From NCBI GenBank assembly GCA_963762545.1, contig CAVXLC010000001.1, forward strand, positions 186,001 to 250,000: a stretch of DNA of 64,000 bases, in the 5' to 3' direction. Positions 28,181 through 35,772 of this stretch are shown in pieces (position 1 is the first letter of the stretch; each line of letters begins with the position of its first letter). The stretch comes from JABFSM01 sp963762545 (GTDB lineage: Bacteria; Gemmatimonadota; Gemmatimonadetes; Gemmatimonadales; GWC2-71-9). A program made the position numbers and the translations under genes. The notes beneath the pieces were generated by a model. It ran no database searches, was not told where the DNA came from, and saw nothing but the letters and a program-made list of their open reading frames with translations.

Positions 28181-29864
28181 TGCGCTTCATCGCATCCACC
28201 GCGAACGCCGCCGCTCGCGCCGTCAGCGCCATGTAGGTGATGGAAGGATTCTGATTGGCCGATGACACCATGCACGCCCCATCGGTGATGAAGACGTTCT
28301 TGGCGTCCCAGACCTGGTTGTTCCCGTTGAGCACCGACGTCTTGGGGTCCCGGCCCATGCGCGCGGTGCCCATTTCGTGAATGCAGAGGCCGGGAGGCAG
28401 ATGGTCGTTGTAGGTGTGAATGTCCTTGGCTCCGGAGGCCTCGAGCATCTCGGTGGCGGTCTTCTGCGCGTCCTCCAGCAGGGCCCGCTCGTTGGGACCC
28501 CAGGTGCAGGTCACCCTGAGCGCCGGCACCCCCCACTTGTCCACCAGCGTGCGGTGCAGCTCGATCCGGTTGTCCTCCCGGGGCAGGCATTCCGCCCAGG
28601 CTCCGATCGAGAAGCGCCACGGGCCCAGATCCCGTCGGAAGAGCTCCTTCTTGAAGTCGGCTCCGAAGCCGGCCTTGGGCCGGGGCGGCCCGTCGCGCCC
28701 CGCCCCGCCCTGAAAACCATACCCGCGCAGGAAATCCGGGTGCTTCTCCTTCACGTTGCGGAATCTGGCGATGTAGATCCCGTTGGGCCGCCGGCCGTAC
28801 GAGGTCTTGTCCTCCATGCCCGGAATCATCCCGCTCGCACCGGCCCCGAAGGTGTGGTCCATCACGTTGCGGCCCAGCTGATCGCTCGAATTGCCCAGCC
28901 CCGTGGCGAACCGGGAGGTCTTCGAGTTGAGCAGCAGGCGTGCCGACTCGAGCGCCGAGGCGCAGACGAAGATCACCCGGGCCCGGAACTCCAGCGGCTG
29001 CATGGTGACCGCGTCGATCACCCGGACACCCGTGGCGCGGTCCTTCGTCTCGTCGTACATGACGCTGTGCACCACGCTGTTGGGCCGGAGCGTCATCCGG
29101 CCCGTGGCCCGCGCCGCCGGCAGGGTCGAGCCGATGCTGGTGAAGTAGGAGTGGGTGATGCAGCCCCGCTCGCAGGGGCCGCAATAGTGGCAGGCCGCCC
29201 GGCCGTTGTGATTCTCGGTCAGGATGGCGCACCGCCCGATGGTCAGCACCCGCTCGCCGCCCCACTTGGCCAGCAGCCGTTCCCGCACCAGCGTCTCGGC
29301 GCAGCGCATCTGCATGGGCGGCAGGAACTGCCCGTCGGGGAGCTGCGCCAGGCCTTCCTTCTGCCCACTGATGCCGATGAAACGCTCGACATAGTCGTAC
29401 CACGGCGAGATGTCGGCGTAGCGGATGGGCCAGTCCACCGCGATGCCGTCTCGCGCATTGGCCTCGAAATCGAGGTCGCTCCACCGGTACACCTGCCGGC
29501 CCCACATGATGGACCGGCCGCCGACGTGGCGTCCCCGGATCCAGTGGAACGGCTTGTCGGCCTCGAACTCGTAGGGATTTTCGCGGTCGTTGACGAAGAA
29601 CTTGCCGCTCCACTCGTCGCAGGCGTAACAGTTCTTCTGGATATACTGGTCCCGCTCCAGCGCCTTCCGGTCTCCCCAGCCGCGGAAGCGCTTTTCCCAG
29701 GGCTGGACGTGCTCCACGTAGTCGGTGGCGGGATCGATGTCCCGACCCGCCTCCAGCACCAGGGTCCGGAGCCCGCGCTCGCTGAGCTCCTTGGCCGCCC
29801 AGCCGCCGCTGATGCCGCTACCCACGACGATGGCGTCCCAGGGAGTGTCCTGTGCCGGCTTCAT
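28170..29864 (-). CDS. GMC-family FAD oxidoreductase
   Basis: 564 residues from ATG 29864. The FAD loop IVVGSGISGGWAAKEL is at about 12-27, followed by LEAGRD. A Cys cluster, CHYCGPCERGC (about 224-234), could hold a redox or structural metal. GMC C-terminal elements are present: HEMGTARMGRDP and DGACMVSSANQNPSITYMALTARAA. The family oxidises sugars or alcohols. It overlaps the subunit-3 gene upstream by ATGA and the TIM-barrel gene downstream by 11 bases. No signal peptide is present, so it is probably carried across the membrane with the partner. No cytochrome c gene is adjacent. Confidence 0.9.
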   Translation of the reverse strand: MKPAQDTPWDAIVVGSGISGGWAAKELSERGLRTLVLEAGRDIDPATDYVEHVQPWEKRFRGWGDRKALERDQYIQKNCYACDEWSGKFFVNDRENPYEFEADKPFHWIRGRHVGGRSIMWGRQVYRWSDLDFEANARDGIAVDWPIRYADISPWYDYVERFIGISGQKEGLAQLPDGQFLPPMQMRCAETLVRERLLAKWGGERVLTIGRCAILTENHNGRAACHYCGPCERGCITHSYFTSIGSTLPAARATGRMTLRPNSVVHSVMYDETKDRATGVRVIDAVTMQPLEFRARVIFVCASALESARLLLNSKTSRFATGLGNSSDQLGRNVMDHTFGAGASGMIPGMEDKTSYGRRPNGIYIARFRNVKEKHPDFLRGYGFQGGAGRDGPPRPKAGFGADFKKELFRRDLGPWRFSIGAWAECLPREDNRIELHRTLVDKWGVPALRVTCTWGPNERALLEDAQKTATEMLEASGAKDIHTYNDHLPPGLCIHEMGTARMGRDPKTSVLNGNNQVWDAKNVFITDGACMVSSANQNPSITYMALTARAAAFAVDAMKRNEL

Positions 29865-30421
29865 TGGGCACCTCCCACCGGCGTGCAGCCGTCGAACCGA
29901 CCCGGGATGATCGGCGTGGTGGCGAGCCTCGTGCCGATCTCCTGCGAGGTGACGTAGCCGTACACGATGGCGTCCTTGAGCCGCCGGTAGGCCGCCTCGA
30001 CCGAGCCCTTCTCTCCCGGCTTGCCGTCGATGGTGGCGAGGAAACCGGCCCGCTCTCTCACCGTCAGCTCGGCGAAATTCCTGCCCAGCGCCGCCCGGCA
30101 TCGTTCGTCGAATCCGCCCAGGCCCTTGAGCAGCCCGTCGCGATCCTCGTCGCTGTACCACTCGGCGACCAGCAGGTCCACGAACGCCGGCACGCCCACG
30201 TCCAGGGCGCCAGGGGTATCGGTGCGGGGCAGGATCGTATCGGCGAGTGCGGTGACCAGCGCCATCTGGGCCGGGGTGAGTGCCCGGCCGGCCGCCTGAT
30301 TCCCGGCCAGGCGGGCGTGGAGCCCCTCGCCGAGCACGTATCGCTCCTGGGCCGACAGGGGCGCGAGCAGGGGAACCAGCACCGCGGTCCCGAGGAACGC
30401 CAGCGCATCGCGTCTGAGCAT
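29861..30421 (-). CDS. Gluconate 2-dehydrogenase subunit 3-family protein
   Basis: 186 residues with a Tat-like N-terminus (MLRRDALAFLGTAVLV...LSAQ). The body matches the gluconate dehydrogenase subunit 3 family: LTPAQMALVTALADTILPRTDTPGA, then VPAFVDLLVAEW and an aromatic C-terminal region. In known complexes this small subunit partners a GMC flavoprotein and a cytochrome. Here it overlaps the GMC gene by ATGA and probably provides export or assembly. The gene starts 67 bases from the divergent ABC-transporter operon. Confidence 0.85.
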   Translation of the reverse strand: MLRRDALAFLGTAVLVPLLAPLSAQERYVLGEGLHARLAGNQAAGRALTPAQMALVTALADTILPRTDTPGALDVGVPAFVDLLVAEWYSDEDRDGLLKGLGGFDERCRAALGRNFAELTVRERAGFLATIDGKPGEKGSVEAAYRRLKDAIVYGYVTSQEIGTRLATTPIIPGRFDGCTPVGGAQ

Positions 30422-30488
30422 GGGAACACCTCCAGATCCGAAGCTAGGTCCTTGCCGGAGACCCGTCCAGAGCGCACGTTACGCCTCC

Positions 30489-31586
30489 GTGCCTATCGCC
30501 CGATTTCTTCACGTCAGCAAGACCTTCGGAACCGCCCGCGCGGTCGATGACGTCTCGTTCGACGTCGGTCGCGGCGAGTTCTTTTCCCTGCTGGGGCCGT
30601 CCGGATGCGGCAAGACGACCACCCTCCGGCTGCTCGCGGGCCTCGAGTCGCCGGATCCCGGCGGGGCGATCTTCATCGCCGGCGAGCCGGTCGAGGACCA
30701 GCGGCCCTACGAGCGGCGGCTCGGCATGGTCTTTCAGAGCTATGCCCTGTTCCCCCACCTCTCGGTGGAGCGGAACGTGGCGTTTGGCCTGGAGCGCCGT
30801 CGCGTGGCGCGCGCGGAGATTCCCGGCCGGGTGGCCCGGGCCCTCGAGATGGTGCGGCTCGATCCGGGGGAGTTCGGCCGGCGGCGTCCCGCCGAGCTCT
30901 CCGGCGGCCAGCGGCAGCGGGTGGCCCTGGCGCGGGCGCTCGTCCTGGAGCCCGAGATGCTGCTGCTGGACGAACCCCTGGGCGCCATCGATCTCAAGCT
31001 CCGAAAGACGATGCAGCTCGAGCTGCGCGAGCTCAATCGTTCGCTCGGCATCACCTTCGTCTACGTTACCCACGACCAGGACGAGGCGCTCACCATGTCC
31101 GACCGGATCGCGGTGATGGATCGTGGTCGCATCGTGCAGCTGGGGTCGCCCGCCGAGATCTATGAGAATCCCCGGACCGCGTTCGTCGCGACCTTCATCG
31201 GCGAATCGAATCTCCTCGAAGGGATGGTCCAGTCGCCGCGTGAGGGCGGCTGGAACGTCGCCACGCCGCTCGGCCTGATCGGCGTCCCGGACCAGCCCGG
31301 GCTTGCCCCCGGCAAGCCCATCCGGCTCGCGATCCGGCCCGAGTGGGCCGATCTGTTTGCCCGGAACGCGGTGCCGCCGGAGGAAAACGCCCTGCACGGA
31401 ACCGTCGAGGACGTGGTCTATCAGGGAGAGATGATGCGGGTCAGGGTGGCGCTCGCGGACCGGTCGTCGTTCGTGGTGGCCCTGCGCAACGAAGGACAGT
31501 TGACCCGCCCGCTCGAGTGGAAGCGGGGAGATCACGCCGCCGTGGGATGGCGGCCCGAGGATTCCCAGCTGCTGGAGCAGGAGTGA
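30489..31586 (+). CDS. potA: Polyamine-type ABC transporter ATP-binding protein (PotA-like)
   Basis: 365 residues from GTG 30489. Walker A GPSGCGKTTT (about 39-48), Q-loop FQSYALFPH, ABC signature LSGGQRQRVALARAL, Walker B MLLLDEPLGAID and H-loop VTHDQDEA are all present. The C-terminal TOBE domain (about 245-360) is typical of spermidine/putrescine and related importers. It drives uptake together with the two permeases and the binding protein that follow, with GTGA/ATGA overlaps indicating one operon. Confidence 0.9.
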   Translation: MPIARFLHVSKTFGTARAVDDVSFDVGRGEFFSLLGPSGCGKTTTLRLLAGLESPDPGGAIFIAGEPVEDQRPYERRLGMVFQSYALFPHLSVERNVAFGLERRRVARAEIPGRVARALEMVRLDPGEFGRRRPAELSGGQRQRVALARALVLEPEMLLLDEPLGAIDLKLRKTMQLELRELNRSLGITFVYVTHDQDEALTMSDRIAVMDRGRIVQLGSPAEIYENPRTAFVATFIGESNLLEGMVQSPREGGWNVATPLGLIGVPDQPGLAPGKPIRLAIRPEWADLFARNAVPPEENALHGTVEDVVYQGEMMRVRVALADRSSFVVALRNEGQLTRPLEWKRGDHAAVGWRPEDSQLLEQE

Positions 31587-32467
31587 GCCCGCTCCGGCGC
31601 CGCATCCTGGCCCTGCTGGCCCGGCGGCCCGGGCTCGAGGCGGCGACCCTGCTGGCCCCGGGCACCCTGTGGCTGCTGGTGTTCTTCGCCGTGCCGATGC
31701 TCCTCATGCTCGCGGCCAGCTTCATGCCCCGGGGGCGCTACGGCGGAGTCGATCCCGGATTCACTCTGGAGCACTACCGCCGGTTCCTCGATCCGCTGTA
31801 CCTGCAGGTGCTGGGACGGACCGTGGTCTGGGCCGCCGCGGCCACCCTGGCGTGTCTCCTCCTGGGCTATCCGGTGGCCTGGGTGATCGCGCGGAGCCGC
31901 CACCGGAGCCTGCTCCTCTTCCTGATCGTCCTTCCGTTCTGGACCAGTTTCCTGGTGCGCACCTTCGCGATGATCTTCCTGCTCCGCGACACCGGGCTGG
32001 TGAATTCGCTGCTATTGCGGTCCGGGATCCTCGCGCAGCCGCTGACGTTGCTGTATACGCCGTTTGCCGTGCTCCTGGGCCTGGTGTACGGGTTCTTACC
32101 GTTCATGGTGCTCCCGATCTACGCCTCGCTGGAAAAACTCGATCCGGCGCTGCTCGAGGCGGCCGAGGTGCTGGGGGCCGGGCCCGGGGCCCGCTTCGTC
32201 CGGGTGACCCTGCCGCTCTCCCTTCCGGGCGTGATCGCGGGGTGCCTGCTGGTCTTCGTGCCGGCGCTCGGATCCTTCATCACCTCGGACCTCCTGGGCG
32301 GCGCCAAGCAGGTGATGATCGGGAATCTGGTGCAGAATCAGTTCACCTCGGCCCGCAACTGGCCGTTCGGCTCCGCGGTGTCGTTCGCGCTCATGGCGTT
32401 GGTGCTGGTGGCGGTGACCGCGTCGCTGCGCCTGCGCGACCGCGCACCGGAGCGCCGCGCGCCATGA
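31583..32467 (+). CDS. potB: ABC transporter permease (PotB-like)
   Basis: 294 residues from GTG 31583, whose start overlaps the ATPase stop (GTGA). Six hydrophobic helices, with the EAA-type loop EAAEVLGAGPGARFVRVTLPLSLPG near residues 190-215 that contacts the ATPase. It forms half of the membrane channel of a polyamine-type importer. Confidence 0.88.
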   Translation: MSPLRRRILALLARRPGLEAATLLAPGTLWLLVFFAVPMLLMLAASFMPRGRYGGVDPGFTLEHYRRFLDPLYLQVLGRTVVWAAAATLACLLLGYPVAWVIARSRHRSLLLFLIVLPFWTSFLVRTFAMIFLLRDTGLVNSLLLRSGILAQPLTLLYTPFAVLLGLVYGFLPFMVLPIYASLEKLDPALLEAAEVLGAGPGARFVRVTLPLSLPGVIAGCLLVFVPALGSFITSDLLGGAKQVMIGNLVQNQFTSARNWPFGSAVSFALMALVLVAVTASLRLRDRAPERRAP

Positions 32468-33258
32468 GGCGGCGGGTGTCCCGGGGCGCGCTGGTCATCG
32501 CGGGGGCGGTCTACCTGTTCCTTCACCTGCCGGTGCTGGTACTGGTGGTGTTCAGCGTCAACGCTTCCCGGTATTCGGTGGAGTGGACCGGGTTCACGCT
32601 GGACTGGTACCGGCAGCTGGCGGTGCGCGTCGATCTGCTGCGAGGACTCCGCGCCAGCCTGATCGTGGGCACGGTGTCCACCGCCGTCGCGACGGTGTTC
32701 GGCACCCTGCTCGCGCTCGCCCTGGCCCGGGGCCGGTTCCGGGGCCGCCGGACCGTGGAAGGCTTCCTGTATCTTCCCATCGTGACGCCGGAAATCGTCG
32801 TGGGCATCTCCCTGCTGGTGCTCTTCGTCCTCCTCCGTATTCCGCTCGGGCTGGGCACCATCACGATCGCCCACATCGCGTTCAACATCGCCTTTGTCGC
32901 GGTGGTGGTCCGCGCCCGGCTGGACGGCATGGACCGGAGCCTCGAGGAGGCGGCCCTGGTGCTCGGCGCGGACGAGCTGACCGCCTTCCGCACCGTCACC
33001 GTCCCCCAGCTCTGGCCCGGCATCATCGCCGGGGCGCTGCTGGCGTTTACCATGTCGTTCGACGACTATGTCATTACGTCGCTGGTGGCCGGCACCGGGT
33101 CGTCGACCCTTCCCGTGGTCGTGTACGGCATGGTGCGGCGCAATGTGGAGCCGACCGTGAATGCCATCAGCACCCTGATTCTGCTGGTGACCTCCCTGCT
33201 GATCTGGCTGGCGTTCCGGCTGACCCGTGAGCGGCCCCTCGCCGCCGCGCGGGGGTGA
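32464..33258 (+). CDS. potC: ABC transporter permease (PotC-like)
   Basis: 264 residues from ATG 32464, overlapping the first permease stop (ATGA). Six helices, with the EAA loop EEAALVLGADELTAFRTVTVPQLWPG at about 160-185. It is the second channel subunit of the polyamine-type importer. The binding-protein gene follows 12 bases later. Confidence 0.88.
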   Translation: MRRRVSRGALVIAGAVYLFLHLPVLVLVVFSVNASRYSVEWTGFTLDWYRQLAVRVDLLRGLRASLIVGTVSTAVATVFGTLLALALARGRFRGRRTVEGFLYLPIVTPEIVVGISLLVLFVLLRIPLGLGTITIAHIAFNIAFVAVVVRARLDGMDRSLEEAALVLGADELTAFRTVTVPQLWPGIIAGALLAFTMSFDDYVITSLVAGTGSSTLPVVVYGMVRRNVEPTVNAISTLILLVTSLLIWLAFRLTRERPLAAARG

Positions 33259-33270
33259 ACGGGGACCGCA

Positions 33271-34356
33271 ATGGCCATGTCCCGCCGGGGTTTTCTCGAA
33301 GGAGCCTTGGGCGCCTCGCTCGTCCTGCCGGGGCTGTCGCTGCTGCAATCGTGCGGCCGCGGCAAGGCCGCGGGGCCCCGCGCGGGGAGCGCCGAGCTGG
33401 GGACCCTCGAGCCCGAGCTCAACATCTACAACTGGTCCGATTACATCGGGCCCGAGGTGATTCCGGGATTCGAGAAGGAGTTCGGGGTCAAGGTGACCTA
33501 CGATACGTACGACAGCAGCGAGGAAATGGTCGCCAAGCTGCAGGCCGGCGCCAGCGGCTACGATCTGGTCATGCCGACGACCTACGCGGTCACCGTGTTG
33601 CTGGAGAGCGGCCTGCTGGCTCCCTTGTCACTTCGGTATCTCACGAATCTCGGCAACATCGCGCCGGTCTTCCGCGGGCTGTCCCACGATCCCGACAACC
33701 GGTATACGGTGCCGTGGCAATGGGGAATGACCGGCATCGCGTGGCGCAAAGACCTGGTGGCCGCGGCCCCGGAGAGTTGGAGCGTGTTCCTGGGCCGGGA
33801 GCCGCGGGGCAAGATGACCATGCTCGACGATCTCCGCGACGTGATCGGGGCCTTCCTTCGGCTCCGGGGACACTCGATCAACTCCGTCGATCCGGGAGAG
33901 CTGGAAGCCGCGCGCCAGGATGCCATCGCCGCCAAGAAGAACCTGAAGGCGTATCTCTCGGCGCCGGTCAAGGCGCAGCTGATCGCCGGGGATGTCTGGC
34001 TGGCCCAGCTGTGGAACGGCGATGCGGCGCAGGCCCGCCGCGAGCAGCCTGCGCTGGAGTGGATCCTCCCCCGCGAAGGCAGCACCCTGTGGATCGACTC
34101 CCTGGTGGTGCCGGCCGCGGCGCCGCATCCGCGCGCCGCCCACGAATTCATGAACTACATCCTGCGGCCCGCCGTCGGCGCCGCGATCTCCGGGGCCACC
34201 GGTTATGGGTCGCCCAACCAGGCGGCCATGCCGTTGCTCGGGGATCCGGTGCCGTATCCCACCGCAAACGAGCTCGCCCGGCTCGAAATCCAGAAGGATC
34301 TCGGCCGGGCGAGCGGATTATGGGACGACATCTGGACCCAGATCAAATCGGCGTGA
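33271..34356 (+). CDS. potD: Spermidine/putrescine-type periplasmic binding protein (PotD-like)
   Basis: 361 residues. The N-terminus combines a Tat-type pair (MSRRGFLEG) with a lipobox-like end (LSLLQSC), so it is probably a Tat-exported lipoprotein held at the outer face of the inner membrane. The mature protein begins NIYNWSDYIGPEVIPGFEKEFGVKVTYDTYDSSEEM, characteristic of PotD, and continues with YDLVMPTTYAV, VPWQWGMTGIAWR and TLWIDSLVVP. Tyr/Trp/Asp/Glu residues here usually bind polyamines. It closes the ABC operon. Confidence 0.9.
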   Translation: MAMSRRGFLEGALGASLVLPGLSLLQSCGRGKAAGPRAGSAELGTLEPELNIYNWSDYIGPEVIPGFEKEFGVKVTYDTYDSSEEMVAKLQAGASGYDLVMPTTYAVTVLLESGLLAPLSLRYLTNLGNIAPVFRGLSHDPDNRYTVPWQWGMTGIAWRKDLVAAAPESWSVFLGREPRGKMTMLDDLRDVIGAFLRLRGHSINSVDPGELEAARQDAIAAKKNLKAYLSAPVKAQLIAGDVWLAQLWNGDAAQARREQPALEWILPREGSTLWIDSLVVPAAAPHPRAAHEFMNYILRPAVGAAISGATGYGSPNQAAMPLLGDPVPYPTANELARLEIQKDLGRASGLWDDIWTQIKSA

Positions 34357-34365
34357 GCAACTTCC

Positions 34366-34390
34366 GGCGTCCTTGTGTCCTTGCGTTCCT
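34366..34390. repeat. Degenerate octamer repeat at a gene end
   Basis: ggcgtcct, tgtgtcct, tgcgttcc in tandem between the convergent potD-like gene and the minus-strand gene ending at 34391. It is a decayed member of the same octamer family seen at 6881 and 22381. Confidence 0.6.
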
Positions 34391-35050
34391 CTAGAACTTG
34401 TGCACCGCGAACCCGTCGATGTGCACGTCGAGGTTGTGATTCACCCGGAGGCCGACGGCGCCCTCGAGGTCCATTCCCGCCGACGGGATCTCGTGGACCA
34501 CGGTACCATTCACCTTGAAGGCGATCTTGCTGGGATCGACCTTGCCATCGATCTCGAGCTTGTTGGTGGCCTTGCCGGTGGTCGCGTCCTGCTTGACGAT
34601 CGCGGCGTTGTCGGTCCAGGGCACCAGCGTCGTCCGGGCCCCGCCCCCCATCTTGTTGATCATGAACTTCCCGTCGCCCCGCACGATGAAGTACAGGTAG
34701 GCCGGCGTGGCGCTCTTGAGGTCCTTGCCGCCGATGATGATGCCGTATGCTTCGGGATGGGTCGGGGCCTTGGTCTGGGTAAACGTGGCGAGCGTATGGA
34801 ACGGGCCCTTCACCGCATCGGTCTCCTTCCATAGAATCACCGCGGGACCGGTCGTCACGTGGAATCCGGTGCCCATCGCCACGAACTTCACGTCGTTCAG
34901 GCTGGCCGAGGCCTGGTCGAGGCGAGCCGACCAGCCCGCGGGCAACGTTCCACCGCCTGCAACCTTCTTGTCGGGATCGGCCGGGTTGCCCTGGGCCACC
35001 AGCGGAGCGGCGAGCAGGCTGGTCAACGCGATGATCGAAAGCGTCCGCAT
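34391..35050 (-). CDS. Secreted protein, lectin-like (DUF1080-type) fold
   Basis: 219 residues with a Sec signal (MRTLSIIALTSLLAAPLVAQ). The mature part is beta-rich, with elements reminiscent of the DUF1080/concanavalin-like fold: LPAGWSARLD near the start, GFHVTTGPAVILW, GIIIGGKDL, YLYFIVRGDGKFMI, KVNGTVVHEI, and GAVGLRVNHNLDVHIDGFAV at the end. It is probably periplasmic and carbohydrate-binding. No catalytic residues can be assigned. It is divergent from the small membrane protein at 35150. Confidence 0.65.
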   Translation of the reverse strand: MRTLSIIALTSLLAAPLVAQGNPADPDKKVAGGGTLPAGWSARLDQASASLNDVKFVAMGTGFHVTTGPAVILWKETDAVKGPFHTLATFTQTKAPTHPEAYGIIIGGKDLKSATPAYLYFIVRGDGKFMINKMGGGARTTLVPWTDNAAIVKQDATTGKATNKLEIDGKVDPSKIAFKVNGTVVHEIPSAGMDLEGAVGLRVNHNLDVHIDGFAVHKF

Positions 35051-35096
35051 ACGGTTACCTCATGAGGGATGGCTGGAGTCGACTGGGGCCCCGCGG

Positions 35097-35126
35097 TTGC
35101 CAGCCGGGCGGGGGGACGGGTAAAAT
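35097..35126 (+). promoter_or_regulatory. Sigma-70-type promoter
   Basis: TTGCCA (35097-35102), 18-base spacer, TAAAAT (35121-35126), followed by a ribosome-binding site (gaggga, 35141-35146) and the ATG at 35150. Confidence 0.6.
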
Positions 35127-35149
35127 ACTGCCTCATACCCGAGGGAACT

Positions 35150-35305
35150 ATGGAGACGATTGTTCGCATTTTTGCTGCACTTGGGGCCGGGATGATCCTC
35201 TTCGCCCTGACCTACGTCACCCTGCTGGTGGGGGGGATCGTCAACGGGATGGTCGTCCTGATCTCGGGCCCCCTCGTCGACCGGCTGGTCGCCAAGAAGC
35301 GCTAA
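35150..35305 (+). CDS. Small two-helix membrane protein
   Basis: 51 residues from ATG 35150. Almost the entire chain is hydrophobic (IFAALGAGMILFALTYV, then LLVGGIVNGMVVLISG), ending with a basic tail VDRLVAKKR. A clear promoter and ribosome-binding site precede it. Its TAA overlaps the stop of the convergent gene (ctaa). Function unknown. Confidence 0.7.
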   Translation: METIVRIFAALGAGMILFALTYVTLLVGGIVNGMVVLISGPLVDRLVAKKR

Positions 35306-35664
35306 GGCGCGGCGGCCGGGTCATCCGCAGCCAGGGGCGTCTTGGCCATTCGTAGGGCGCCATCGTAGTGGATCTTCAGACTGGCCAGCCCCTCCCTGAG
35401 ACCCCGAATTTTCATCTGCTCCCCCCCCGTCCGGCGGGCCAGCATTCCCATCGTTCCCATGGTCTGAGTCAGGGCGGAGAGCCCCACGCCGCTGGTAGCG
35501 CCCTTGCCCTCGTCCAGCAGCCGGCACAGGCGGCGGACCACCGAGATGTCGGCCCGGGCGCCCGCCATCTCCTCGATCAGCCGGTGCATCTGGGCAAACT
35601 TGGCGGTCAGGCCTTCCAGGACCGCGATCTGGGCCTGTTGGCGGGCGGTCAGCTTGTCGGCCAT
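35302..35664 (-). CDS. Uncharacterised 120-residue helical protein
   Basis: Soluble, strongly helical and charged. Begins MADKLTARQQAQIAVLEGLTAKFAQMH and ends in a flexible Ala/Pro tail. No signal peptide, membrane helix or recognised domain. It shares its stop with the convergent small membrane gene and lies just upstream, in the opposite direction, of the RND operon, so it could be a local regulator, but no DNA-binding motif is evident. Confidence 0.6.
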   Translation of the reverse strand: MADKLTARQQAQIAVLEGLTAKFAQMHRLIEEMAGARADISVVRRLCRLLDEGKGATSGVGLSALTQTMGTMGMLARRTGGEQMKIRGLREGLASLKIHYDGALRMAKTPLAADDPAAAP

Positions 35665-35772
35665 CCTCCTCCAGGGTAAGTCTCAACGTGTTGGCGCACA
35701 ATCGCGTACCTGAGGGATGTCACCCCGGCGCGTCGGTCCCGCGCCGCCCCATCGTCGAGGCCTGTCAGGCGC

